Shown piece after piece: positions 1 to 7,175 of a stretch of DNA of 64,000 nucleotides. A program made the position numbers and the translations under genes. The DNA is from a virus: positions 1 through 64,000 of IMG/VR virus record IMGVR_UViG_3300037041_001875; one strand, 5' to 3'. Under the pieces are notes generated by a model that saw only the letters and a list, made by a program, of their open reading frames with translations, did not search any database and had not been told where the DNA came from. Each line of letters begins with the position of its first letter. The first letter of the stretch is position 1.

Positions 1-369
1 TTCTCTCGGCTCGACCTCTTCGAGCATCCAAGCATGGTTGACGGCCCACTGGCTCACTTTGGCTCTCATCTCGTGCAGTTCTCTCTCGAGCTCGTCTCGG
101 CCGGCTTTCAATGCTTGTATACAATCAACGATTCGATTTGCGACCTCTTTGGCGGTGCAAGGCCCCTCAACATCGACCTCCCCAATTAGAGCACCTTTGG
201 CCTCTTCTAATACTTTACGAAGAGCCATGTTCTCTTGGTCGAGGTCTTCTATCACACTTTCTACCTCGTCTACTTCGATCTTGAGAGCGTCGCGCTCGCC
301 TTCTATTTCGGCAAACTTAGCCTCTCGACAATCACACGCATGATGATGGACTGTACATTCTCTTGTCAT
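1..369 (-). CDS. Coiled-coil protein with CxC/CC pairs, 3' part cut by the window edge
   Basis: N-terminal 123 codons of the gene seen whole at 61700-62233. The start ATG at 369 overlaps the stop of the preceding 31-codon gene as ATGA. It carries Gly rather than Asp at codon 90. See the complete copy for description. Confidence 0.8.
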   Translation of the reverse strand, partial: MTRECTVHHHACDCREAKFAEIEGERDALKIEVDEVESVIEDLDQENMALRKVLEEAKGALIGEVDVEGPCTAKEVANRIVDCIQALKAGRDELERELHEMRAKVSQWAVNHAWMLEEVEPRE

Positions 370-461
370 CCTTTAACCCCCTTAAAGGCCCTGGCCATAA
401 TCTCGAGGGGGCGCCGTAGCCTAGTCAATTCGATTTCTAACTGGTCGTCCTCGTCAGACAT
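366..461 (-). CDS. Small 31-aa acidic/basic protein
   Basis: A 31-codon reading frame begins MSDEDDQLEIE and ends with a basic tail (ARAFKGVKG). It sits exactly between two real genes: a GGAG ribosome site lies seven bases before its ATG inside the end of the upstream gene, and its TGA overlaps the next ATG. An ATG two codons earlier also overlaps the upstream stop but is too close to the GGAG. Function unknown. The case rests on the tight stop-start coupling on both sides. Confidence 0.55.
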   Translation of the reverse strand: MSDEDDQLEIELTRLRRPLEIMARAFKGVKG

Positions 462-463
462 TG

Positions 464-982
464 TCATTCTCCTTCGAGGCTTTCGAGCTCATCGAGCGCT
501 TCGACGAGTCGCGTAAGAGACTTGATCTCGTGCTCTGGTCCGTAGGACACATAAGGCGCCCCGCGAGCTTCACGTTGCAGGTTGACAATCACGGCGAGCT
601 CGAGTTGATAGTCTCGAGATGAGCTGAGCTCGGCCTGCCGTGGGTCGCTGTTCACGAGGTCTTCCCGCCGAGTTACCGCTTCGATTTCCTCGACGGTGTC
701 GTCTTGCGGCGGCAAGGCCTCGGCGGGAACCTGCTCAGCCTCGAGCACTGGCTCTGAGCGAGCTTTGAAGCACTCATCGCAATGATCCGTGCGCGTGCCG
801 TCGAGGTTACGGCCTCCATGCCAACCAGGCGCGTGCAGACCGTCGAGGAACCATATCGACGGGATCGGCCCCTTCCATTGGGGGTCGTATATCGTATGCT
901 CGATGCCGCATAGGTCGCACTTGATATGCGGCTTGCCGGGAACGCCGTCCAGTCTATCGTCTAAACCGCAATGGTAGCTCAT
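464..982 (-). CDS. Hypothetical protein with two CxxC pairs
   Basis: The 172-aa protein has CDLCGIEH near residue 22 and HCDECF near residue 67, a likely single zinc-ribbon-type site, followed by an acidic, charged C-terminal half rich in Glu and Arg. I chose the internal ATG at 982 (MSYHCGLDD) rather than the longer frame because it limits the overlap with the preceding Cys-rich gene to about 29 bases. The ribosome site there is weak, so the start is uncertain. It belongs to a coupled minus-strand run of small genes. No specific function can be assigned. Confidence 0.7.
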   Translation of the reverse strand: MSYHCGLDDRLDGVPGKPHIKCDLCGIEHTIYDPQWKGPIPSIWFLDGLHAPGWHGGRNLDGTRTDHCDECFKARSEPVLEAEQVPAEALPPQDDTVEEIEAVTRREDLVNSDPRQAELSSSRDYQLELAVIVNLQREARGAPYVSYGPEHEIKSLTRLVEALDELESLEGE

Positions 983-1250
983 GAAAAGTCGTGTCCACTT
1001 TCCGGGCCTCTTCGACCTCTTCGGGCGTAGGTACTCGATTCTCTCGCTGATAGGTGTTAAGGCCACAGCAACACCCCGCGCCTGCACACAATGTCGTTGC
1101 ATAAGCTATGCTCATCGCAATAAGGTGGCAGCGCCAACGCTGGCCGTCCCAGAATAAGTGCTTGCAATACGTAACAGGATCAAACCCACCATAACTGCAT
1201 GGTCCCTTACGGCAACAAAAACCGCAACCTATGCAGGCCTTCCCGATCAT
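954..1250 (-). CDS. Cys-rich YkgJ-like metal-cluster protein
   Basis: The 98-aa protein opens with CIGCGFCCRKGPC, followed by a Cys-His-Leu-Phe segment, a WRCHL segment and a CAGAGCCCG segment. This order (CxxC-x2-CC, then spaced single Cys, then a Cys cluster) is like the YkgJ/Fe-S-cluster-containing family, whose members bind metal through conserved cysteines, often with unknown substrates. Its ATG overlaps the stop of the upstream gene as ATGA, with a GGGAGAAG ribosome site. The C-terminal third is charged and helical. Family call is moderate; role in the virus is unknown. Confidence 0.75.
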   Translation of the reverse strand: MIGKACIGCGFCCRKGPCSYGGFDPVTYCKHLFWDGQRWRCHLIAMSIAYATTLCAGAGCCCGLNTYQRENRVPTPEEVEEARKVDTTFHELPLRFRR

Positions 1251-1468
1251 TTCTTCTCCCAGCTAGAGCAAAGACTCGAGCCGTCTGTATAAACCGTGAC
1301 TCTTCGAGGAAAGACCTCGTTGGCGTCCAAATAGCTTCGAAGCTCACACTTCCAATAACGTCCCTTGTAGCCGAAATCCGCCAAAATTTCAGCGCTAGTC
1401 TCATAGCCGCTCTTGTGTTTGCAATCCTTACAGCTCTTGCCCCTTGGATGTAACACGTCAACAGTCAT
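1247..1468 (-). CDS. Small CxxC protein
   Basis: This 73-aa protein has SCKDCKHK near residue 12, a single Cys near 41 (WKCELR) and SLCSSW near the end, so it could hold one metal ion. The start at 1468 is preceded by GGAAGGAAAG and lies inside the last codons of the upstream gene. Its stop overlaps the next ATG. Unknown function; one of several tiny putative zinc-binding proteins in this operon. Confidence 0.65.
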   Translation of the reverse strand: MTVDVLHPRGKSCKDCKHKSGYETSAEILADFGYKGRYWKCELRSYLDANEVFPRRVTVYTDGSSLCSSWEKK

Positions 1469-1658
1469 GGCTTTCCTTCCAGCCGTCCTTTTCGAGGATT
1501 GCCTCGAAGGGACGTTTGTGCATACGGTGTCCATATTCCCATAGCTTTGAATCAGCCCAGCGACCGCCGTAGTACACTTCTTGGTCGTTGATACACTGCA
1601 CAAGCAGGTCTGACCCATCGGGCGAAACGAACCTTTGTCCTGCTCTAACGACTATCAT
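1458..1658 (-). CDS. Hypothetical 66-aa protein
   Basis: The protein begins MIVVRAGQRFVSPDG and looks like a small beta-rich fold (a SH3-like start followed by an aromatic, charged tail with YYGGRW). The ribosome site AAGG lies nine bases upstream. It overlaps the next gene by 11 bases. Not recognised. Confidence 0.6.
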   Translation of the reverse strand: MIVVRAGQRFVSPDGSDLLVQCINDQEVYYGGRWADSKLWEYGHRMHKRPFEAILEKDGWKESHDC

Positions 1659-1698
1659 GACAACTAACCTTTTTTATCCGCCAAATACAATGGAATCT

Positions 1699-1788
1699 CT
1701 AGGTGCTTACCTTGTTATGCCCCATGGAGTAATAATACGCCCAGCCATGATTTCCTAAATCCGCAACAATCTGCTCATTGTCTAGCAT
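1699..1788 (-). CDS. Possible 29-aa peptide
   Basis: A short frame begins MLDNEQIVADLG and contains WAYYYS. A purine-rich GAGGGAAG site lies in the end of the upstream gene about seven bases before its ATG. It fills a gap that would otherwise be empty, but at 29 codons it could be chance. Confidence 0.3.
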   Translation of the reverse strand: MLDNEQIVADLGNHGWAYYYSMGHNKVST

Positions 1789-1791
1789 GGG

Positions 1792-1971
1792 TCACTTCCC
1801 TCTTTCTAAATAACGGTCACAAGCTCTGCTATTAGCATGTGCTGGCCGTTCCGCCGTGTGTCCCGATACGTATATCAAGCATCGACCATACCCATAAGGC
1901 CAGTTTGCGTTAGTGCCTCTGCCATTGATGTAGCACTTACAGGTTCGGCAGGTCTTAGGTGGGTGTCCCAT
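1792..1971 (-). CDS. Small CxxC zinc-ribbon-like protein
   Basis: The 59-aa protein has KTCRTCKCY near the N-terminus, a Cys near residue 30 (GRCLIYV) and a Cys near residue 51 (ACDRY): a plausible four-Cys metal site. The start at 1971 (MGHPPKTC) is supported by AGGAG six bases upstream; a longer frame to 2010 has no such site. Unknown role. Confidence 0.65.
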   Translation of the reverse strand: MGHPPKTCRTCKCYINGRGTNANWPYGYGRCLIYVSGHTAERPAHANSRACDRYLERGK

Positions 1972-1987
1972 GGGGAGCTCCTTGCGG

Positions 1988-2299
1988 TCAGTCGTCCTTG
2001 ACAGTGCCAAAAATGCGGTACGACTCGATCCCTGTGGCCTTGTCGTTGAAAGGCCCCTCGACCATCGCGTCGGGAATGAACGTCAAGGCCTCGGCAACTT
2101 GATCGCCGAGCTGCGTCGACACTTGCACGAGCACCCCACGGCCTTCGATGTTCATGGCCTTTGTGGATTTCATCCAGCCATGGCCGTCAGAGTAAATCTT
2201 AGAGATGATCTTCCAGAGGTCTGGATTGCCGATGATTTTTACGGTGCTATCGAGCTCCTTGACGTCAGCAGTGTTTTTTGCGTTGACTTGCTTTACCAT
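1988..2299 (-). CDS. Hypothetical 103-aa protein
   Basis: The protein begins MVKQVNAKNTADVKELD and has mixed alpha/beta character with a central FW-like WKIISKIYSDGHGW segment. It sits three bases after the HTH gene at 2303-3358, so the two are co-transcribed. No recognisable domain. It may be a nucleic-acid metabolism accessory by position only. The start has a GGAGTGACC site upstream. Confidence 0.7.
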   Translation of the reverse strand: MVKQVNAKNTADVKELDSTVKIIGNPDLWKIISKIYSDGHGWMKSTKAMNIEGRGVLVQVSTQLGDQVAEALTFIPDAMVEGPFNDKATGIESYRIFGTVKDD

Positions 2300-2302
2300 T
2301 GG

Positions 2303-3358
2303 TCACTCCTTTATGTGTTCTATCTGCAAAGCGCATGATCCACAGGTTGGGCATATGCCGTAGACCCCAACCTCTTCGGGCAGGTCTACCACGGTGTCGA
2401 GAATCCACGAACATCCCTGCGGGCAAGCGCAGCGCCATGCCAAGAGCGGCCGCGAAGACCTCGAGATCAAGAGGAGCTGTTCCTTGTCGCGGAAGAACTT
2501 GGCCACGAATCTATCGAAAACAGATTCGCCCGGTAGCAAGAGCAACCGCACCGCAGCGTGACCTTCCCCGCGAGCGATGAGGCGCATATAAACAGGAACT
2601 CTGCTCAAATCTCCCCAAATCGACCCCTGATCCCCAGGCCGAGCGCTCCCACGGGTGTCCTCAGAGAGCTCGAAGAGCGCTTGGTATTCTCCCACTTGGT
2701 CTATGGGAAGAATCTCCGCGAGGAGCTCGAGATCGATGGGCAGACGCTCGACGAGCAAGCGCTCCTCTTGCCACTGCCTCTGAGCGGCCTGGGCCTTGCC
2801 CCCAGGTGTCCACCCGCCCTTGTCCCGGCGAATCTCCCCACGAGGAACGACCGCGGGGGCCTCGACGGCGCCGAAGGCTAGAGCGGCCTCGCATTCGTCC
2901 TTGCCGCAGCTCTTCGGCGGAACGGCTACGCCGTCAGCTCCATAGAAGAAGCGCTTCGCAGGGATAAGCTCTTGGCAAACTGGGCAAAGCACCTCGGGTG
3001 CCACCACCCGCGGCCGGCCGGTCGGCTTGATGGGCTCGTTCACACGGCCGAGCTCCACGACGAGCTTTTTCGCATCGCAATGGAAGTGAGCGGCAAGAGC
3101 CTCGAGGCCTTCCCCGTCGCGGTAGCGCTGAACAAGCTCGACGAGCTGGTCTGTGGTGAACTCGTACTTATTAGGCGGCGGCCGGCGTATGGGCCTATCA
3201 GGGCTCCCAGTGATACCAAGCTCGCGGCAGACGACCTTGACCACGGTCGACCAGGCTACGCCAGTCTTGCGGGCAATGTCGGGACCAGTCATGCCCGTTT
3301 CGTATAGTTCAACGATTTCAGTGATCTGCTCGCGTGTTAGGTGAACTCCGCTGGGCAT
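2303..3358 (-). CDS. Large DNA-binding protein: two helix-turn-helix motifs plus zinc ribbons
   Basis: This 351-aa protein has two N-terminal resolvase/transposase-type helix-turn-helix segments (residues about 7-45, LTREQITEIVELYETG...IARKTGVAWSTV, and about 67-105), then a Cys cluster near 128-160 (CPVCQEL, then CGKDEC) and a C-terminal zinc ribbon (CACPQGC...CPTCGSC). The combination suggests a sequence-specific DNA-binding regulator rather than an enzyme; no catalytic motif is seen. Its ATG overlaps the stop of the upstream membrane protein. It is the largest product of this leftward operon and could act on the palindromes at 3673-3713, but that is inference. Confidence 0.75.
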   Translation of the reverse strand: MPSGVHLTREQITEIVELYETGMTGPDIARKTGVAWSTVVKVVCRELGITGSPDRPIRRPPPNKYEFTTDQLVELVQRYRDGEGLEALAAHFHCDAKKLVVELGRVNEPIKPTGRPRVVAPEVLCPVCQELIPAKRFFYGADGVAVPPKSCGKDECEAALAFGAVEAPAVVPRGEIRRDKGGWTPGGKAQAAQRQWQEERLLVERLPIDLELLAEILPIDQVGEYQALFELSEDTRGSARPGDQGSIWGDLSRVPVYMRLIARGEGHAAVRLLLLPGESVFDRFVAKFFRDKEQLLLISRSSRPLLAWRCACPQGCSWILDTVVDLPEEVGVYGICPTCGSCALQIEHIKE

Positions 3359-3633
3359 TATCGTTTGATCCTTATTGATTCCTTGACGGTGTCAAGGAGC
3401 TGCGATTCGATGCAAGAGCCGAGGCATGCCTGCAAGGTCGCCGAGCAGCTCTTATTTACGGTTTCGATTTCTGTTACGTGCGCCTTGAGAGCTCTTATTT
3501 CCGATTCAAGAGTTTGAATCTGCTTAAGCTTTTCGTCACTTCTGATAGTGAAAACAGTTATCAGGAACACCATTAATGCAACCCAAAGCATATAAAGGAT
3601 TGCTACCGTGCGCCCACTTAAAAAATCTATCAT
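3358..3633 (-). CDS. Membrane-anchored coiled-coil protein
   Basis: The 91-aa protein has one N-terminal membrane helix (residues about 9-30, VAILYMLWVALMVFLITVF) followed by a heptad-like coiled coil (about 34-60) and a Cys-containing tail. Small inner-membrane spanins look like this, but so do many unrelated phage proteins. It is the first gene downstream of the 3634-3832 control region, with AAAGG upstream of its ATG. Confidence 0.65.
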   Translation of the reverse strand: MIDFLSGRTVAILYMLWVALMVFLITVFTIRSDEKLKQIQTLESEIRALKAHVTEIETVNKSCSATLQACLGSCIESQLLDTVKESIRIKR

Positions 3634-3672
3634 TTTTTCGCCTTTTTTAGCTCACGAGCCTTTCCCTATCAC

Positions 3673-3690
3673 GACAAATAGGTATTTGTC
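3673..3690. repeat. Inverted repeat GACAAATA-GG-TATTTGTC
   Basis: Perfect 8-bp arms around a 2-bp centre, 17 to 40 bases upstream of the start region of the leftward membrane-protein gene. Typical size for a dimeric repressor operator. Confidence 0.6.
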
Positions 3691-3698
3691 AAGCGCCT

Positions 3699-3713
3699 GT
3701 TTACAATGTAAAC
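3699..3713. repeat. Inverted repeat GTTTAC-AAT-GTAAAC
   Basis: Perfect 6-bp arms around a 3-bp centre, placed 26 bp (centre to centre about 24-25 bp) from the neighbouring palindrome. The two have different arm sequences, so two proteins or one tolerant protein could bind. Confidence 0.55.
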
Positions 3714-3832
3714 GTGCAAAATCGGCGCGGAGCGCTGGGCACGTTTCGAGAAAAATTTACCTAAAAAGGCAGTTGACCGCCTTTGACCGGACCTTGACTC
3801 GATTTTTTGGGGTTTTTTGGGGTTTGGCCGGA

Positions 3833-4177
3833 CTAGCGTAAAAATTCATTTAAAATCAACGAAACGTCGCGTTTGTCTTCTTTGGTAGCATAACGCAATT
3901 TACCGGCGATAAATTCGGCCAAATCGCGCAATGGCGGGTCAAAATTTTCAATTAGACTCTGGTGCACTGTGCTAGCCTGACCACAAACGGACCTAGCTAC
4001 GGCTATCGCCACAGCTTCCCGGTCTATCGAAATAATCTCTTTCAATGCCTCGTGCCGCGTCTTTGGGAATCCATCGAAACTAGGCATGGAGGTTTCATCA
4101 ATTGCAAGGTCGATATCCTCGCAAGCTTTTTCAAGCGCTCCGTTGATCTCAAATTCTGTGAATAGTTCCATTTTCAT
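3833..4177 (-). CDS. Hypothetical 114-aa helical protein
   Basis: The protein begins MKMELFTEFEINGALEK and reads as an all-helical acidic protein. It is the last gene of an AT-rich leftward cluster (5767-3833), and AAAGG lies five bases before its ATG. Base composition is clearly more AT-rich than the genes left of 3.6 kb. Unknown function. Confidence 0.6.
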   Translation of the reverse strand: MKMELFTEFEINGALEKACEDIDLAIDETSMPSFDGFPKTRHEALKEIISIDREAVAIAVARSVCGQASTVHQSLIENFDPPLRDLAEFIAGKLRYATKEDKRDVSLILNEFLR

Positions 4178-4191
4178 CGCCGCCTTTCGTT

Positions 4192-4449
4192 TCAGATTGA
4201 CCCTAGTTCGCCGTGTTCATAGCGCTGTGCCTCAATTATTGCCTCGTTTGCCTCGACTAAGAAACCGAGACGAGCGGCTACTAGTGCGGCAATGGCGTAT
4301 TCCCATGACTCACCCACAGTCCATCCATCAAGCCAGTCCATGCCTGGTGTCACGATACCGTTGAAATTGGGTAAATTGTTGATAATATCCACATCTTTTT
4401 TTGATAGCACTGGCCATGTTTTGCGCCAATGATCGAGCGGTTGATTCAT
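4192..4449 (-). CDS. Hypothetical 85-aa protein
   Basis: The protein begins MNQPLDHWRKTWPVLSKK, with a central amphipathic Ala-rich helix (WEYAIAALVAARLGFLVEANEAI). GAAAGGGG precedes the ATG. No recognisable domain. It is part of the AT-rich small-gene cluster. Confidence 0.6.
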   Translation of the reverse strand: MNQPLDHWRKTWPVLSKKDVDIINNLPNFNGIVTPGMDWLDGWTVGESWEYAIAALVAARLGFLVEANEAIIEAQRYEHGELGSI

Positions 4450-4463
4450 TTACTGCGCCCCTT

Positions 4464-4877
4464 TCAAATTGAGAGACCTAGCGAATTGATTAGGCTTTTC
4501 CGCTTTTCAATAGCGTCAAGCAATTCTTCCCGGTTAGTACAACCAAAATAGTCATAGTCTTCATTTTCAAGCGCAATTTCGAGCGCGTCCAATTGGATTT
4601 TTGCCCAAGTATCGGCGCACTGGTCGCCATTATCGAACGTTTCACAGTAATTAAATCCATCGTTAGATTGCCTCACAATGGCGTGGAAACCCTTGTCTTT
4701 ATCGCTCATGACTCCATACCAATTGCAAACAAACGGGCCAGGATCGCCGCTCGAGCCTGCGGTATCATCGAACCATGAATGATCTAGTCTGGCCAGAATA
4801 TCGGCCAAACCGTCAATTTCGCGCAATACTGCGGCCGGTGTATGAATGTACTCTCTTTTGAATTGATCAACGTCCAT
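4464..4877 (-). CDS. Hypothetical 137-aa acidic protein
   Basis: The start is placed at 4877 (MDVDQFKREYIHTP), where the leader GAAAGGACAAACGAAA sits just upstream; the longer frame begins within the preceding gene. The protein is acidic and aromatic, with no known motif. The same AAAGGACAA leader recurs before plus-strand genes of this island, which ties the two arms together. Confidence 0.6.
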   Translation of the reverse strand: MDVDQFKREYIHTPAAVLREIDGLADILARLDHSWFDDTAGSSGDPGPFVCNWYGVMSDKDKGFHAIVRQSNDGFNYCETFDNGDQCADTWAKIQLDALEIALENEDYDYFGCTNREELLDAIEKRKSLINSLGLSI

Positions 4878-5241
4878 TTTCGTTTGTCCTTTCGTTTGTG
4901 TCCTGGTCCATGCAGTAGCTTTCAACAATTTGAAACGGCACTAGTTCAATGCGCACAGTAAACTCGCAAGATTCTTCGCAATTTTCATGCTTTTTGATTC
5001 GAACACTAATCCGCCCACTTGACCAACCATAAGAACACTGACCAGGAACCAAACCACTGACCAGGCTCAATACATGCAGGAAAATATCATCGACACTAGG
5101 CACTTTCATGCCTTGAGCACTGGTCCATCGCCAGTCGTTTAGCACAAACATTGGATGGACCTTTACCGCAAATTCATAGGCCTTGTTTCTCACGGTTTCG
5201 ATAGCACAGTGCAATTCACTTTGGGTCATTGGATTATTCAT
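4867..5241 (-). CDS. Hypothetical 124-aa protein
   Basis: The protein begins MNNPMTQSELHCAIETVRNK, helix first and then beta-rich with alternating charged/hydrophobic residues. It overlaps its neighbours on both sides (4 bases upstream, 11 downstream), so it is translated as part of a coupled set. Not recognised. Confidence 0.6.
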   Translation of the reverse strand: MNNPMTQSELHCAIETVRNKAYEFAVKVHPMFVLNDWRWTSAQGMKVPSVDDIFLHVLSLVSGLVPGQCSYGWSSGRISVRIKKHENCEESCEFTVRIELVPFQIVESYCMDQDTNERTNENGR

Positions 5242-5531
5242 TGGTAATATCTCCCCACGATCACATGTTCGTGATCGTCACAAATATGCACCAGTGTTCC
5301 GGCGAAATAGTTGTCGCCTTGACTACCGTGCCATGTGATACCGTCGATAGTCATTTCGCTTCGCATGAAATTGCCAAGGCAATAAACGTCGCCTCGATAT
5401 CGGAAGAACAGATCGCAATCAATTTCGTCCGATGAAAGAAAATCGAATTCAGCTCTTTCTTTCTCGTTTAGCTCAATTCCATGAATCAATTCACGAGGAA
5501 CGCGATTTGTTATGACTTTCATTTGGTTCAT
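5238..5531 (-). CDS. Hypothetical 97-aa phage/plasmid-type protein
   Basis: The C-terminal half (FRYRGDVYCLGNFM...WHGSQGDNYFAGTLVHI) has the look of a small beta-rich protein that I have seen in plasmids and phages, of unknown function. ATG and the upstream stop overlap as ATGA. Confidence that it is a gene is better than any functional statement. Confidence 0.6.
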   Translation of the reverse strand: MNQMKVITNRVPRELIHGIELNEKERAEFDFLSSDEIDCDLFFRYRGDVYCLGNFMRSEMTIDGITWHGSQGDNYFAGTLVHICDDHEHVIVGRYYQ

Positions 5532-5767
5532 TTGTTGCCGTCTCTTTCTTCGATTGTGAGTTGTGGTTCATATGTTTCAGAAAGTGGGTCAGTGTAGGTT
5601 TTTGTTTCACAAACTGAACATACATAGACAGTCTTAATTGTCACCATATCATCAAATTTATAGTTATTATTCTCGTCAATTATCGAGATACTTATATAAG
5701 TATCTCTCTTTTGCCACTTTTGCGATTTGCATTTTCGGCACTTCTCAATTTTTACTATCCGTTTCAT
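5528..5767 (-). CDS. Zinc-ribbon protein, first gene of the leftward AT-rich cluster
   Basis: The 79-aa protein has KCRKCKSQKW near residue 9 and VCSVCETKT near residue 48, a classic two-knuckle zinc ribbon that may bind nucleic acid. The start at 5767 follows GAAAGGAAAGGG; the longer frame (to 5851) begins in AT-rich noncoding DNA. As first gene after the divergent region it could be a regulator of the cluster. Confidence 0.65.
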   Translation of the reverse strand: MKRIVKIEKCRKCKSQKWQKRDTYISISIIDENNNYKFDDMVTIKTVYVCSVCETKTYTDPLSETYEPQLTIEERDGNK

Positions 5768-6070
5768 TTTTTGTTTCCCTTTCCTTTCCTTTCGTTTCTC
5801 AAAAATATGTTTCCTGTATTTTTTGACATACCATATCACAAAAAAATTCACAAAAAAACAAAAAAAGATAAAAAAGAATATCCCACAATAACTTGTGACA
5901 ATTTTGACATACTGAACAATCTTTCAGAGTTACTTATGTTAAGTTTTAGTGATACTGTAATAAAAAATAATAAGAGAAAATCATTTTTGTGTGAATTTGT
6001 TTCAAACTGGGATAGTCTGAAAAATAAAAAACAAAATTTTTGGGAAAATGAAAGAAGTGAGGCAAACAAA
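5768..6070. promoter_or_regulatory. AT-rich divergent intergenic region
   Basis: These 303 bp separate the leftward cluster (from 5767) and the rightward cluster (from 6071). The region is very A/T-rich with A-tracts and carries the 11-bp direct repeat TTTTGACATAC at 5821-5831 and 5902-5912. Both contain a -35-like TTGACA on the plus strand, but I cannot place a convincing -10 at standard spacing. No gene is supported here. Confidence 0.5.
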
Positions 6071-6301
6071 ATGAAAGAGACGGGAAAAGCGCTAAACTAT
6101 ATCGCCAAAATGAGGAACAAGGAAAAACAACGATATGCGCAGGCATACTATGAATACTGTGAAAATATTCGATCTGACGATCCTACACTAAGCTCGACTT
6201 ATGGTTGCGATCGTATGGCCAAACAAGCGGTCAGACTTGAACTCGCATTTTTCGGCATATGCGAAAAAAACAGACCATTTGCATCATACTGGCCACAATG
6301 A
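6071..6301 (+). CDS. Hypothetical 76-aa protein
   Basis: The start at 6071 (MKETGKALNYIAK) follows GAAAGAAGTGAGG. The upstream frame extension is a low-complexity reading of noncoding AT-rich DNA. The protein is Tyr- and Arg-rich and ends in ASYWPQ, a tail echoed as GAYWPQ in the next gene, suggesting a shared module or ancestry. Unknown function. Confidence 0.6.
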   Translation: MKETGKALNYIAKMRNKEKQRYAQAYYEYCENIRSDDPTLSSTYGCDRMAKQAVRLELAFFGICEKNRPFASYWPQ

Positions 6302-6313
6302 AAGGACAACCAA

Positions 6314-6715
6314 ATGAAAGAGAAACTATTTCGAGAGTACGGGATAAGCGAAACTAGCACGGACAACGATATAGAAAGGGTTTCTGAAATACTGGCAATT
6401 GATTACGATATAATAGCTGAATATCGAAAGCACCGTAGAGAAGTATACATAAATCATGTACAATATGTCGTAACTGATCCGACTTGTGCCGATACACGAG
6501 AATATTTTAATTGCCTCGAAAAAGCGCTAGATCGAGCAATGGAACTTGCCATTGATCAAGCGGATACTGCCGATGAAATAACCGACCTTGATCAATGGGG
6601 CGACTCCATGGAAACCGGATGGGGAGTATGTCCAGAAAATGAAAGCGGCGCATACTGGCCACAAGTTCACGCTGAATTCGATGGTAAACGCATCGACAAA
6701 CTACCGTGGGAATAG
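6314..6715 (+). CDS. Hypothetical 133-aa acidic protein
   Basis: The protein begins MKEKLFREYGISET and is strongly acidic in the second half. The leader GAAAGGACAACCAAATGAAA that contains its ATG is repeated exactly before the next gene. GAYWPQ occurs near residue 117. No family recognised. Confidence 0.65.
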   Translation: MKEKLFREYGISETSTDNDIERVSEILAIDYDIIAEYRKHRREVYINHVQYVVTDPTCADTREYFNCLEKALDRAMELAIDQADTADEITDLDQWGDSMETGWGVCPENESGAYWPQVHAEFDGKRIDKLPWE

Positions 6716-6728
6716 AAAGGACAACCAA

Positions 6729-7172
6729 ATGAAAAAGCAGAAAGACAATTACAAAGTGATAGGACGTGGAAAAGCGGGTTGGCATGCGCGGGCTAAAAAT
6801 TTAAGCTCAAGCGGCGGTACACTAGAGACCTACATTGATCAAGCGGCCGAAAATTGTCTCGTTTACGATGCGGATAAAACCGACTATGATCTATTCGCAA
6901 AATTGATTATCGCCGGTCCTATGGTTGACGTAGACCTGCCTGAAAATACCGTTGACCGGTTTACGTGCGAGGATAGACTAACCGCCAAAGCCATGCTCCC
7001 CGGTTTTTCTGGTGGCTTTGAAAAACTGGCAAAAATGGCGATTGAAAATGAAAACTTTCAAGGTCTGGACAAGGTATCCATTGACGTTTTCGAAAGGTTA
7101 TTGCGACAATTACCGGGAATGAAGATCGGACGGGTGATCAACGGCAAAGTAGAATGGGAAAGTGAGGTTTGA
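6729..7172 (+). CDS. Hypothetical 147-aa protein
   Basis: The start at 6729 (MKKQKDNYKVIGRGKAG) is fixed by the repeated AAAGGACAACCAAATGAAA leader at 6715-6734. A mixed alpha/beta protein with a Gly-rich N-terminus and a hydrophobic middle; no catalytic motif seen. Same AT-rich base use as its neighbours. Confidence 0.65.
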   Translation: MKKQKDNYKVIGRGKAGWHARAKNLSSSGGTLETYIDQAAENCLVYDADKTDYDLFAKLIIAGPMVDVDLPENTVDRFTCEDRLTAKAMLPGFSGGFEKLAKMAIENENFQGLDKVSIDVFERLLRQLPGMKIGRVINGKVEWESEV

Positions 7173-7175
7173 ATC

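Larger units (their letters stand above)
1..2136. repeat. First copy of the 2,136-bp redundancy (circle junction)
   Basis: The stretch is identical to 61865-64000 at an offset of 61,864 except at one base (C at 101, T at 61965). Because the match runs to both window edges, it is best read as the overlap of a circular or circularly permuted molecule of about 61,864 bp. A tandem concatemer or a long direct terminal repeat would give the same picture. Confidence 0.9.
3634..3832. promoter_or_regulatory. Gene-free control region with palindromes and phased TTGAC repeats
   Basis: This 199-bp gap separates two minus-strand genes. It holds two perfect inverted repeats (see separate entries), three TTGAC boxes at 3773, 3783 and 3794 (10 and 11 bp apart) and two copies of TTTTTTGGGG at 3803-3822. 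It probably controls the leftward operon starting at 3633. A role as an origin or partition site is possible but not shown. Confidence 0.55.

Noticed and set aside
5711-6070. Upstream extension of the 6071-6301 gene
   Set aside because: Reads through A/T-rich noncoding DNA giving Phe/Leu/Lys runs; a ribosome site fits only the ATG at 6071.
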